DNA of 11,582 bases from NCBI GenBank assembly GCA_946481225.1, contig CAMLNJ010000043.1, positions 1-11,582 of the forward strand, written 5' to 3'. The notes beneath the pieces were generated by a model, which had not been told where the DNA came from, made no database searches, and was given only the letters and a program-made list of their open reading frames with translations. Position numbers and translations under genes: made by a program. Shown here in pieces: positions 1 to 8,090 of this stretch (position 1 is its first letter; each line of letters starts with the position of its first letter). This DNA comes from an uncultured Verrucomicrobiota bacterium (GTDB lineage Bacteria; Verrucomicrobiota; Verrucomicrobiae; Opitutales; Opitutaceae).

Positions 1-2503
1 GCCGATGCACGCGGTCCACCGCCTGCGCCTCGACCGCCGGGTTCCACCACGGATCGAGCAGGAAAACATAGTCCGCCGCATGCAGCGTGATGCCCGTGCC
101 GGCGGCCTTGAGCGAGACGAGCATCGCCGCCGCGCCTTCCGCGGTCTGGAAAGATTGCACGGGCTTTTGGCGGTCCAGCGTCATGCCCGTGAGCTCGTAG
201 CGCGCGAGGTCGGGGAAGTTTTGCGCGAGCGCCTCCTTCACACGATCGAGCAGCATCACGAACTGCGAGAAGATCACGACCTTGTGGCCGCTGCCCACGA
301 TCTCCGTGAGCTTTTCCATGAGGAGAGAGATCTTGCCGGAGTCGGCGAGCGGAGCCTTGCGCCAGGGCAGCATGTCCGGATCGCAGCAAACCTGACGGAG
401 CCGCGTGAGCAACGCGAGGAACCCGAAGCTCTTTTCGCGCATCGCCGCGCCGACGTCGTCGCCGAGGCGGGAAAGCCCCTCGTTGCAGATGCGGGCGTAT
501 TCCTCGCGCTGCACGTCGGTGAGCGGGCAGATGAGCTCCATCTCCTGCTTGGGGGGCAGCTCGGAGGCCACCTCCGCTTTCGTGCGGCGCAGCATGAACG
601 GCGCGAGCTGGGCGCGCAGGCGCGCGAGCGTGCCGGCCCGGTCGGCGGCGATCGCGTTTTCGAAGGCCGTTCGGGAACCGAGCAAGCCGGGCAGCAAGTA
701 GCGGAAGATAGACCAGAGATCGAGCTGGCGGTTCTCCAGCGGCGTGCCCGAGAGCACGATGCGGTGCGTGGCGCGGATCGCGAAGCAGGTCTGCGTCACC
801 TTCGCGTCGGGGTTCTTGATGAACTGGCCCTCGTCGAGCACCGCGTAGGCGAATTTGTGCTTCGCCAAAATCGAGCGGTGCTTGCGCAACTGCGTGTAGC
901 TGGAGAGCCAGACGCAGGGCGCGCCGCGCGAGGAGAAGTCGTGCCCGGTCTTGAGCACGTCGACCGGCAGCTCCGGATGAAAGCGCGCGATTTCCTCCTG
1001 CCACACCGGCACCACGCTCGCGGGACACACGACGAGACAGGGCAGATCGTCGATGCGACGGGTGGCGAGCAGCGTGATGACCTGCAGCGTCTTGCCCAGG
1101 CCCATCTCGTCGGCGAGCAAGCCGTGGCAACCCTTGTCCGCAAGATGGTGCATCCATTCGACGCCGCGTCGCTGGTAGTGGCGCAGGCGCTCCGGCAAAA
1201 CGGGGGCGACTTTCGGGCCGTCTAGCACGCTGTCGCGCCAGGCCGAGAGCTCGGGCGAGAGCGTGAGCTTGAAGCGGGCGTCATTGAACAGGGAGAAGAT
1301 CAGGTAAGGCGACATCGCGCCCTCGCCGTGCGTCTCGGCCGCGCCCTTTTCCCAGGAGCGCACGACCGCGATCTTGTCCACCGGCAGACTGACGATGCCC
1401 ACGCTCGGCAGGATGACCGGCGTGGTGTTTTTCGTGGTGAGCGTCTTCACCTCGGCGTCGGTGAGCAGGCGCTCGCCGGCCTTGAAAATCCAACGCAGGT
1501 CGAGCGCCGCGTCGAGACCCGCGCCCTTCGCGCCGCGGCGCGTCGTGCCGGCCACGGCCTCGATCGTGATCTCCTGCGGCCCCTTCAGCAGCAGCGCGGA
1601 GGCGGCGTCGAGCTCGACGCCGAAAAGCTTCTTCCACGCGGGCAGCGTCGATTTGAGGAAATTCGGGATCTCCGCGACCGAACCCATCAGATAGGTGCCC
1701 GAGTCCTGCCGATAGACGAAGTGCGATTTGCGCGCATACGAGGCCAGCCCGATGAGCTTCGCGCGCTCGCCCGAGCTGGCGTGCGGCACGCCGGGATCGC
1801 GCGAGGCCGGGCCGAGGGCGGCGACGCGGGACTTGTCCGCGGCAAGCCACCAAGCCGAGAAGGTCAGGCCCTCGTCCGTGGTCGCGAAAACCAGCAACAG
1901 CGTGCGGCTGCCTTTCGCCAACGCCGCGGCTCCGGCCCCCGTGGGCGCCGGAGGCGTGCGACCGGGCGCGCCGGACGCCGACCGCGCGGCGCCCGGGCCC
2001 GTCGCGACGGCGGCGCCGTTGGCCGGCTTGCGTTCCGCCGCGGAAGAAGAAGCGGCGGCGGATCCGTTTGGCGCGGAGTGGCCGTTGGCCGGCGCGGGGA
2101 CGGCCGCGGCGGAGGGCGCGGGCCCCGGCAAGGGCTCGAACGGAAACGGCGGCATGCTCTCCGGCAGCGGTGAAATCTCGTCGGCCACCAGCTCCTCGAT
2201 CTCGTGAAGACCGGCGACCGCCAGCGCATGCGCGGCGTCGGTGTCGGTCGTCGAGGAGCGCACCGAGAACCCCTTCTCCGCCCACTCGATCACGGCGTAT
2301 TCGTCCTTTTTCTCGATGCGGCGATGCACGATGGCGTCGGTCGCGGTCAGCTCGAGTTCGCGCACCTCGCCCTCGCGATAGATCGCGTGTCCGCGTTCGA
2401 GCTGTTCGGGCGTGAAGTAGGACTCCCAGTTGTGTTCGAACCGGCTAAACCAAAATTCCAGCGAGTGTGGGGTGTAGACGCGCTTCGGGCCGTGGTTTTG
2501 CAT
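1..2503 (-). CDS. SNF2-family DEAD/DEAH-like ATPase (partial, C-terminus off the window)
   Basis: A double-stranded nucleic acid translocase of the SNF2 (RapA/HepA-like) superfamily 2 group; its cellular target cannot be told from sequence. 834 codons are visible. The ATG at 2503 follows an in-frame TAG five codons upstream, which fixes the start. Residues 23-110 (FTPEQLERG...YREGEVRELEL) look like the N-terminal region of bacterial SWIM/SNF2 proteins but have no Cys ligands. Residues 112-198 are an Ala/Pro/Gly linker. The ATPase core has the Q-like YQRRGVEWM, Walker A DEMGLGKT (465-472), motif II DEGQ (557-560, where DEAQ or DEAH is usual) and motif III SGTP (585-588). Helicase C begins near 712, with GHKVVIFSQF (739-748) and AAGTGITLHAADYVFLLDPWWNP. 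The window ends at VDRVHR, just before the final arginine motif. It lies 46 bp downstream of waaA on the same strand. Family assignment is firm; the role is unknown. Confidence 0.95.
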   Translation of the reverse strand, partial: MQNHGPKRVYTPHSLEFWFSRFEHNWESYFTPEQLERGHAIYREGEVRELELTATDAIVHRRIEKKDEYAVIEWAEKGFSVRSSTTDTDAAHALAVAGLHEIEELVADEISPLPESMPPFPFEPLPGPAPSAAAVPAPANGHSAPNGSAAASSSAAERKPANGAAVATGPGAARSASGAPGRTPPAPTGAGAAALAKGSRTLLLVFATTDEGLTFSAWWLAADKSRVAALGPASRDPGVPHASSGERAKLIGLASYARKSHFVYRQDSGTYLMGSVAEIPNFLKSTLPAWKKLFGVELDAASALLLKGPQEITIEAVAGTTRRGAKGAGLDAALDLRWIFKAGERLLTDAEVKTLTTKNTTPVILPSVGIVSLPVDKIAVVRSWEKGAAETHGEGAMSPYLIFSLFNDARFKLTLSPELSAWRDSVLDGPKVAPVLPERLRHYQRRGVEWMHHLADKGCHGLLADEMGLGKTLQVITLLATRRIDDLPCLVVCPASVVPVWQEEIARFHPELPVDVLKTGHDFSSRGAPCVWLSSYTQLRKHRSILAKHKFAYAVLDEGQFIKNPDAKVTQTCFAIRATHRIVLSGTPLENRQLDLWSIFRYLLPGLLGSRTAFENAIAADRAGTLARLRAQLAPFMLRRTKAEVASELPPKQEMELICPLTDVQREEYARICNEGLSRLGDDVGAAMREKSFGFLALLTRLRQVCCDPDMLPWRKAPLADSGKISLLMEKLTEIVGSGHKVVIFSQFVMLLDRVKEALAQNFPDLARYELTGMTLDRQKPVQSFQTAEGAAAMLVSLKAAGTGITLHAADYVFLLDPWWNPAVEAQAVDRVHR

Positions 2504-2549
2504 CCGCGAAAGGTGCTAACGCAAAGCCCGTGCCGTGTTCGTTCAACCC

Positions 2550-3884
2550 TTAATTCCGCGTGAGCAAAATCCCGGACAAAGCCCGGAGCGTGCGTTCCGC
2601 CGCCCCCCGATTCCCGTCATGCCAACGAGTTCCCGCGGCGCCGGCCTTCGCGCGGGCACCGTCGTCCGCCGCGATTTCGCGCAAAGCGGACAATAATTCC
2701 GCCGCATCCGCGACTCGCCGCGCCGCCCCGGCTTCCTCCAGCTCGCGCGCGATCAGCCGGAAATTGGCCGTGCCGGGGCCGAAAATCACCGCCTTGCCGC
2801 GCGCCGCGGCCTCCACCGGCGTCTGTCCCTCGGTATGCGGCGGGAGGGTCTTGCCGACGAAAACGATCTCTCCGAGCGCGAGCAACCGCGCGAGCTCGCC
2901 GGTGGTGTCGGCCACCGCCACGTCCACCTCGCCCGGCGCCGCCCCGCGCGATCTAAAATGATAACGCGCCCCGCTCGCCGCCAGCAGCGCCTCCACCTCG
3001 GAGCGCCGCTCGGCGTGTCGCGGCACGAGCAGGAGTTTCCAGCCGCCGCCCGTGCTCGCGTCACCCCGTCCGCCCGCCTTCTCCGCCGCGCCGATGCCCG
3101 CGATCCCGCGCCACGCCTCCAGCAACGCCGCCTCCTCGCCGGGCCATGTCGAGGCGCCGAGCAAGATCCTGGAGTCGCCGAGCCCGAGCTCGCGGCGAAG
3201 TCCGCCCGCCGCCTCCGGCGTCACTTCCGGCGGCGTCACGTCCAGCTTCAGGTTGCCCGTCACCGTGATTCGCTCCGGCGCCACGCCGAAGGCCGCGAAA
3301 CGCTCCGCGTCGCCCGCGCTCGCCGCGAGCACGCGCGTGAGCCCGCGCGTGAGCAGGCGAGCCAGCGGCCCGAGCCGGCGCATGCGGCGAAAACTGCGGT
3401 CGGAAAGGCGCGCGTTCACCGCCACCGCCGGCACGCCGCGCCGCGCCGCCTGATGCAGATGCTCCGGCCAGCGCTCGCCTTCGGTCAGGATCACGAGATC
3501 GGGCGCGATCGCGCGCCAGGCCCGCGCCGAGCAGGCCCAAAAATCCAAGGGAAAATAGCCCAGCCCCGCCACCACGCCCTTGGCGAGGTAACGCTCGGCC
3601 GCGAGGGCGTAGCCGGTGCTCGTCGTGGTCGTGAGATACACCTCCACCGTCGAATCGCGCCGCAGGCCTTCGATCAGTGGCGCCACCGCGAGCATCTCGC
3701 CCACGCTCACCGCCTGCAGCCACACGCGCTTCACGCCCGGCCGCTTCGCGGGCAACGCCGGCGTCGCCCCGAAACGCTGCCCGAAATGCGCCCCATAGCC
3801 TCCGCGACGCCGCATCCGCCAGCCATAGTAAGGCGCGGAAAGCAACGCGACCGGGAGAAACAGAAGCCGATACAGCCAGAGCAT
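2550..3884 (-). CDS. waaA: 3-deoxy-D-manno-octulosonic acid (Kdo) transferase
   Basis: Transfers Kdo from CMP-Kdo to lipid A precursor at the cytoplasmic face of the inner membrane, a core step of LPS synthesis. The product is 444 aa, close to the family's usual 420-430. Residues 1-20 form the hydrophobic N-terminal membrane anchor, followed by basic RMRRR. SVGE (60-63) carries the expected catalytic Glu63. Other family marks are TEGERWPEH (134-142, the counterpart of TELWPN), GNLKLD (210-215), GASTWPGEE (243-251), VPRHAER (288-294) and the CMP-binding region with TEGQTPVEAA (351-360). In that last segment Thr355 sits where GGxNPLEP-type sequences have Asn. Residues 262-282 are a Gly/Ala-rich insertion. 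The start is the ATG at 3884, which directly precedes the membrane anchor. No clear Shine-Dalgarno precedes it. Diverges from the M16 protease gene and probably leads a unit with the SNF2 gene. How many Kdo residues it adds cannot be predicted. Confidence 0.95.
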   Translation of the reverse strand: MLWLYRLLFLPVALLSAPYYGWRMRRRGGYGAHFGQRFGATPALPAKRPGVKRVWLQAVSVGEMLAVAPLIEGLRRDSTVEVYLTTTTSTGYALAAERYLAKGVVAGLGYFPLDFWACSARAWRAIAPDLVILTEGERWPEHLHQAARRGVPAVAVNARLSDRSFRRMRRLGPLARLLTRGLTRVLAASAGDAERFAAFGVAPERITVTGNLKLDVTPPEVTPEAAGGLRRELGLGDSRILLGASTWPGEEAALLEAWRGIAGIGAAEKAGGRGDASTGGGWKLLLVPRHAERRSEVEALLAASGARYHFRSRGAAPGEVDVAVADTTGELARLLALGEIVFVGKTLPPHTEGQTPVEAAARGKAVIFGPGTANFRLIARELEEAGAARRVADAAELLSALREIAADDGARAKAGAAGTRWHDGNRGAAERTLRALSGILLTRN

Positions 3885-4015
3885 GCGGGAAAAGCGAAAC
3901 GGCCTAGGAACCCGATCCGGCCCGCGCGCTCAAAACAATTCCCCGCCCGCCACCCACGTCTCGCTCCACCGCATTGATCCTTGGCCCCGTCCTCCGCTTC
4001 CCTACCGCTATCCCC
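3885..4015. other. Divergent intergenic region between waaA and the M16 protease gene
   Basis: These 131 bp must hold the promoters of both divergent genes unless they are expressed from elsewhere. A TTGATC at 3974-3979 resembles a -35 box for the protease gene, but no convincing -10 hexamer lies 16-18 bp away. The bases before both ATGs are pyrimidine-rich on the coding strand and contain no Shine-Dalgarno sequence. I see no hairpin, operator-like repeat or small ORF I would support. Confidence 0.5.
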
Positions 4016-6889
4016 ATGCGTTTCCCCGCCTTGCTCGTCTGCACCGCCCTCTGGCTCGGCTCCGTTCTGGTCGCCGCCACGGCCCCGACCCAAACCCGCC
4101 CGCCGCTCCTCTTCCCGCCCGCCCCGGGAGTCTCGGCCGATCTCGCCCCCGATCCCGCCCTCGTCGTCGGCGAGTTGCCCAACGGCGTGCGCTACGCCCT
4201 CCGCCACAACGTCGAGCCCCGCGGCCGCGCATCCCTCCGCCTCGTCGTAGCCGCCGGCTCGCTCCACGAGACCGACGAGCAGCAGGGCCTCGCCCACTTC
4301 CTCGAGCACATGGCCTTCAATGGCAGCGAGCACTACGCGCCGGGCACGCTCATCGAGTATTTCCAACGCCTCGGCATGAACTTCGGCGGCGACACCAACG
4401 CCTACACGTCCTTCGACCGCACGGTCTACATGCTCGAGCTGCCCGACACCAAGCCCGAGACCCTCGCGGAGGGCTTCCGCGTGCTCTCGGACTACGCCGG
4501 CCGCCTCCTCCTCAAGCCCGAGGAAATCGACCGCGAGCGCGGCGTCGTGCTCTCCGAAAAACTCTCGCGCGACTCGGCCGACTACCGCGCCAGCGTCGCC
4601 GGCTACAAATTTTTCCTCGGCGGCACCCTCCTTCCGGAGCGGCTTCCGATCGGCACGGAAAGCGTGCTGAAGGCCGCCGACCGCGCCCGTTTCGCCGACT
4701 TCTACGACACCTGGTATCGCCCCGAACGCCTCGCCGTCATCGTCGTCGGCGACCTCGATCCGCAAGCGGTGAAACAACCCCTCGCCGACGCCTTCGGCCC
4801 GCTCGTCGCCCGCGCCCCCGCTCGCCCGACGCCCGCCTATGTGTTTCCCGAAGCCGCCGCCGTGGCCGCCGAAACCCGCTTCGGCTATCACCACGAGCAA
4901 GAGGCGAGCGCCACCACCGTGACCTTCCAGGTCGTCCGCCCGCCCGACCTCGTGCCGGACGATCCATTCAAACGCGTGCGCGAGGTCCCCTTTGAAGTCG
5001 CCTGCTCCATCCTGAACCGCCGCCTCTCCGAACTCGCCAAAAGCGAAGACGCCCCCTTCGTCCGCGCCGCGGTCGGCCGCGACAAATTTCCCGCCGTCTA
5101 CGACGGTGTCAGCCTGGATCTGGTCGCCCGCCCCGGCAAGTGGGCCGAGACCCTCCGCGTCGGCGAAAACGAGCTCCGCCGCGCCCTCGTCCACGGCTTC
5201 ACCGACGCCGAGGTCGCCGAGTCCGTCGCCGACTACCGCAACGCTCTCGAACAAGCGGTGAAAACCGACCCCACCCGTCGCTCCGACGAGCGGACCGACG
5301 CCCTCGTCGACGCCTTCATCGAGGGCGTGGTTCCCACCACTCCGGCCGCCGAGCTCGCCCTCATCGGCCCCGCGCTCGGCGAGCTCACCAGCATGCTCTG
5401 CGACGACGTTTTCAAGATCCGTTGGGGCGAGCCCGGCGCGTGGAAGATCGGCGTCTTCGGCAACACCGACCTCGGCGCCCCCGAGGCCGCGCGCGCCGCC
5501 ATCGCGCAAGCCTACGCCGCCGCCCGCGCCGTCGAGGTCGCCCCGCCCGCCGAGCACGCGAGCACGCCCTGGGCCTACGAGCATTTCGGCCCCGCCGGCG
5601 AAGTGGCCTCCCGCAAGGAGATCGCCGACCTCGGCATCACCGAGATCACCTTCTCCAACGGCGCGCGCCTCAACCTCAAGCGGACCGACTTCGAGGCCGG
5701 TGTCATCGCCCTCCAGGCCCGCGTCGGCGTCGGGCAGCTCACCGAGCCGCGCGACCAGCCCGGACTCGGCTTCTTCGCGCAGGCCGCCTTCACCGCCGGA
5801 GGCTTGGACAAACATTCCGAGGACGACCTCCGCCGCATCCTCGCCGGCCGCAATGTCGGCGTCGGCCTCCAGGTCGACGACGACGCCCTCGTTTTCCAAG
5901 GCCAGACCACCCCGGCGGACCTCGCGCTCCAGCTCCAGCTTCTCGCCGCCTCCATCAGCGCCCCCGGCTACCGGCCCGAGGCGCAGATCGGCGTGCGCCG
6001 CCGCATGGAGCCCTTCTACACGCGCCTTGCCACCGATCCCTCGGGACCGCTCAACCTCCAGGTCCCCAAGATCCTCTCCTCGGGCGATCCCCGCTTCGGC
6101 CTACCGGCGCGCGAGGACGCCATGGCCCGCACGCTCGAGGAACTGCGCGCCTGGATCACGCCCCAGCTCGCCACCGGCGCGATCGAGCTGAGCCTCGTCG
6201 GCGATCTCGACCTGGAAAAAACCATCGCCGCCGCCGCCGCGACCATCGGTGCGCTCCCTCCCCGCGAAACCAAACCCGCGCTCGAGGAACTGCGCCGCGT
6301 GAAAACCGCCCCGCCCGGCGACCACGCCTTTTCCGTCCAGTCCTCGGTCTCCAAGACCGTGCTCGCCTTCTACTGGCCCACCACCGACGCCCGCGACTAC
6401 CGGCGCGCGCGCCGCCTCGCGATGCTTGCCAGCATCTTCTCCGATCGCCTCCGCAAAACCGTGCGCGAGGAGCTGGGCGGCAGTTACAGCCCCTCCGCCG
6501 GCAGCCTGCCCAGCGACACCTATCCCGGCTACGGCTACCTCGTCGCCCGCGTCATGCTCGACCCCGTCGACGCCGACCGCGTCCGCGCCGCCGTCCTTTC
6601 CGACGCCGAGGATCTCGCCAGGCACGGCGTGACCGAGGACGAGCTCAAACGCGCCCGCCAGCCGGTCCTCACCAGCCTGCGCGAGACCGAACGCACCAAC
6701 GCCTACTGGCTCAACACCGTCCTCGCCATGGCGCAGGAGCAACCCTGGCGGCTCGACGCCGCGCGCAGCCGCTACGCCGACCACGAGGCGATCACCAAGC
6801 CCGAGCTCGACGCCCTCGCCGCCACCTACCTCCCGCCGGAACGCGCCGTCCGCTTCACGATCAACGCCGCGCCGGCCAAGACGAAATAA
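4016..6889 (+). CDS. Exported M16-family (pitrilysin/PqqL-like) zinc metallopeptidase
   Basis: A 957-residue zinc peptidase, probably degrading peptides in the periplasm or outside the cell. The ATG at 4016 begins a clear signal peptide (MRFPALLVCTALWLGSVLVAATA), with cleavage likely near residue 23. An upstream TTG at 3974 would add 14 residues ahead of the signal peptide and was not chosen. The inverted zinc motif HFLEH is at 94-98, followed by MAFNGSEHY. Glu174 and Glu181 in ERGVVLSE are the candidates for the third zinc ligand and its conserved acidic partner. The N-terminal M16 half runs to about residue 250. A second, non-catalytic M16 half follows, starting near TFSNGARLNLKRTDF and including REELGGSYSPS around 817-827. 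Both halves are in one chain, as in PqqL-type proteins of about 930 residues. All catalytic residues are present. The true substrate is unknown: there is no pqq gene nearby, so the symbol pqqL is not used. Confidence 0.93.
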   Translation: MRFPALLVCTALWLGSVLVAATAPTQTRPPLLFPPAPGVSADLAPDPALVVGELPNGVRYALRHNVEPRGRASLRLVVAAGSLHETDEQQGLAHFLEHMAFNGSEHYAPGTLIEYFQRLGMNFGGDTNAYTSFDRTVYMLELPDTKPETLAEGFRVLSDYAGRLLLKPEEIDRERGVVLSEKLSRDSADYRASVAGYKFFLGGTLLPERLPIGTESVLKAADRARFADFYDTWYRPERLAVIVVGDLDPQAVKQPLADAFGPLVARAPARPTPAYVFPEAAAVAAETRFGYHHEQEASATTVTFQVVRPPDLVPDDPFKRVREVPFEVACSILNRRLSELAKSEDAPFVRAAVGRDKFPAVYDGVSLDLVARPGKWAETLRVGENELRRALVHGFTDAEVAESVADYRNALEQAVKTDPTRRSDERTDALVDAFIEGVVPTTPAAELALIGPALGELTSMLCDDVFKIRWGEPGAWKIGVFGNTDLGAPEAARAAIAQAYAAARAVEVAPPAEHASTPWAYEHFGPAGEVASRKEIADLGITEITFSNGARLNLKRTDFEAGVIALQARVGVGQLTEPRDQPGLGFFAQAAFTAGGLDKHSEDDLRRILAGRNVGVGLQVDDDALVFQGQTTPADLALQLQLLAASISAPGYRPEAQIGVRRRMEPFYTRLATDPSGPLNLQVPKILSSGDPRFGLPAREDAMARTLEELRAWITPQLATGAIELSLVGDLDLEKTIAAAAATIGALPPRETKPALEELRRVKTAPPGDHAFSVQSSVSKTVLAFYWPTTDARDYRRARRLAMLASIFSDRLRKTVREELGGSYSPSAGSLPSDTYPGYGYLVARVMLDPVDADRVRAAVLSDAEDLARHGVTEDELKRARQPVLTSLRETERTNAYWLNTVLAMAQEQPWRLDAARSRYADHEAITKPELDALAATYLPPERAVRFTINAAPAKTK

Positions 6890-6920
6890 GGGAGGTCCAA
6901 AATCTCCGGCGCTCCCGCCG

Positions 6921-6945
6921 TGTAGCCGCGCCCGTGTCGGGCGCG
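6921..6945 (+). repeat. REP-like palindromic repeat, unit A
   Basis: CGCGCCCG (6927-6934), a TGT loop and CGGGCGCG (6938-6945) form a perfect 8-bp stem. The unit including its TGTAGC lead-in matches unit B at 20 of 25 positions when B is read on the minus strand. A short TTT follows, so it might also work as a weak terminator for the M16 gene, which ends at 6889. Confidence 0.65.
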
Positions 6946-6977
6946 TTTCCGACGGCAAACACAAAGCGCCCCGCCCC

Positions 6978-7002
6978 CACGGCCGACACGGCCGTGGCCA
7001 CA
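6978..7002 (-). repeat. REP-like palindromic repeat, unit B (inverted copy of unit A)
   Basis: CCACGGCC (6977-6984), loop GACAC and GGCCGTGG (6990-6997) form a perfect 8-bp stem. Read on the minus strand it begins TGTGGCC and shares the GCCGTGTCGG-type core with unit A. It is separated from A by about 31 bp and lies 14 bp past the end of the exosortase gene at 7017. There is no T-run next to it on the minus strand, so it is not a classic intrinsic terminator. Confidence 0.65.
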
Positions 7003-7016
7003 GCGCCTTGCCAGAC

Positions 7017-8054
7017 CTACCCCGCCCCGCCCGCTCGCTTATCCGCGGGCGGGACCACCTCGTCGTCGTCCGCAAACGTGATGTTCAGCTTGAAGAGCGG
7101 CAGCAGGCAAAGGAGCCCCAGCACCGTCAGGCCGAGCACGGCGTAGCCGGCCGCGTCATGCACGAAACCCTCGATCGCCTCGTGCCCGTAGTTGTAGGCC
7201 CAGGACGTGAGGAAAATACCGCGCAGCAGATTCGTCAGAACCGCGAAGCACATCGAGGCGGCGACAAGCGCGACTTTCTTCCAGAGCTTTTCCAGAAACA
7301 CGGCGGCAAGAAAGGAGCCGGCGAAGAGGCACGCGGTGAGCGAGCGAATGCCCGAGCACGCCTCCTCCACGCCGACCTGGTTCGGCTTGCCGTCCGCCAC
7401 CGGCGGCAGCACGAGCACGTTGCCGCGCTGCTCGATCGGAAGGCCCAGGATGTCGAAGACGAAAAAGACCACGCTCGTCACCTTGCGCAGCAGAAACAGG
7501 CTGAGGTTCTGCTCGACGACCGAAACCATCGGCGCCGACACGAGCCACACCAGGATCGGAAACACGAAGAGCGACACGAGCCGCACCCGCGCGTCCTCGA
7601 AAACACCCCCGGCCGGCTTGGTCGAGGGCGCCTCCGGCGTGTTGATAAACATCAGGGGAAACAGCAGCGAGGCCGTGCCGACCGTGATCGCCAGCGTGCC
7701 CGGGAACGAAGGGCCCGCCCCCGCCCGATAGAAGGAGCCGAGCAAGAAAAAGCACGCCCCGCCAAACATCGCCGCGTAGGCTAGCAGATTGAGCAGCAAA
7801 CCCGCTCCGCCGCCCGAGCGCGGGCTCCCGGCCACCCCGCAGGCCGCGGCCGCCTCCGTGATACGCGGCCACCGGTCATGAATCACAAAGCCCACAAACG
7901 CCGGCACGAGCCAGCCGAAGCCGTAGTCCTCCTTCGTGCTCCACCAGTGCGATTGGTCCCAGGAGACGAAGCCCCAGAAGGCGAACGCCAGCAGCAGCGC
8001 GGCGGCGAAGGGCATGGGAACGGCGGCGACGAACTTCTGCCAGATTTGCTTCAT
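7017..8054 (-). CDS. Exosortase/archaeosortase family protein
   Basis: A 345-residue multi-pass membrane cysteine transpeptidase-like enzyme. The family cuts C-terminal sorting tags (PEP-CTERM and relatives) from exported proteins at the inner membrane. The family's Cys-Arg-His triad is complete: Cys233 in VEEACSGIRSL, Arg278 in TNLLRGIFL and His299 in FVHDAAGY. Hydrophobic segments are visible around 13-31, 45-58, 86-108, 118-137, 157-180, 185-205, 238-256, 261-283 and 300-321. A Gly/Ser-rich loop lies at 73-85, and a hydrophilic tail of about 24 residues ends the protein. There is no EpsI domain fused to it. The ATG at 8054 begins MKQIWQKF directly before the first membrane segment; no Shine-Dalgarno is seen. 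It is last of three same-strand genes, 36 bp after the yjdF-like gene. No tagged substrate is encoded in the window, so the subfamily and tag type cannot be assigned. Confidence 0.93.
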   Translation of the reverse strand: MKQIWQKFVAAVPMPFAAALLLAFAFWGFVSWDQSHWWSTKEDYGFGWLVPAFVGFVIHDRWPRITEAAAACGVAGSPRSGGGAGLLLNLLAYAAMFGGACFFLLGSFYRAGAGPSFPGTLAITVGTASLLFPLMFINTPEAPSTKPAGGVFEDARVRLVSLFVFPILVWLVSAPMVSVVEQNLSLFLLRKVTSVVFFVFDILGLPIEQRGNVLVLPPVADGKPNQVGVEEACSGIRSLTACLFAGSFLAAVFLEKLWKKVALVAASMCFAVLTNLLRGIFLTSWAYNYGHEAIEGFVHDAAGYAVLGLTVLGLLCLLPLFKLNITFADDDEVVPPADKRAGGAG

Positions 8055-8090
8055 CGGGGGATAGAGGGAAAGAGGGGAAAAGGAAGAGAC

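Noticed and set aside
5..1225. A 406-codon plus-strand open frame antisense to the SNF2 gene
   Set aside because: Its Arg/His/Glu-rich product has no family features, and the opposite strand encodes clear SNF2 motifs throughout.
3731..5899. A 722-codon open frame on the minus strand, antisense to the M16 protease gene and entering waaA
   Set aside because: Its product is Gly/Glu/Ala-rich with no recognisable domain, while the overlapping plus frame encodes a full M16 protease with all motifs. Long antisense frames are expected in DNA this GC-rich.
5140..7146. A 668-codon plus-strand open frame overlapping the M16 gene and the repeats
   Set aside because: Arg/Pro/His-rich translation typical of a shifted frame of GC-rich coding DNA. 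It also runs through the palindromes into the exosortase on the wrong strand.
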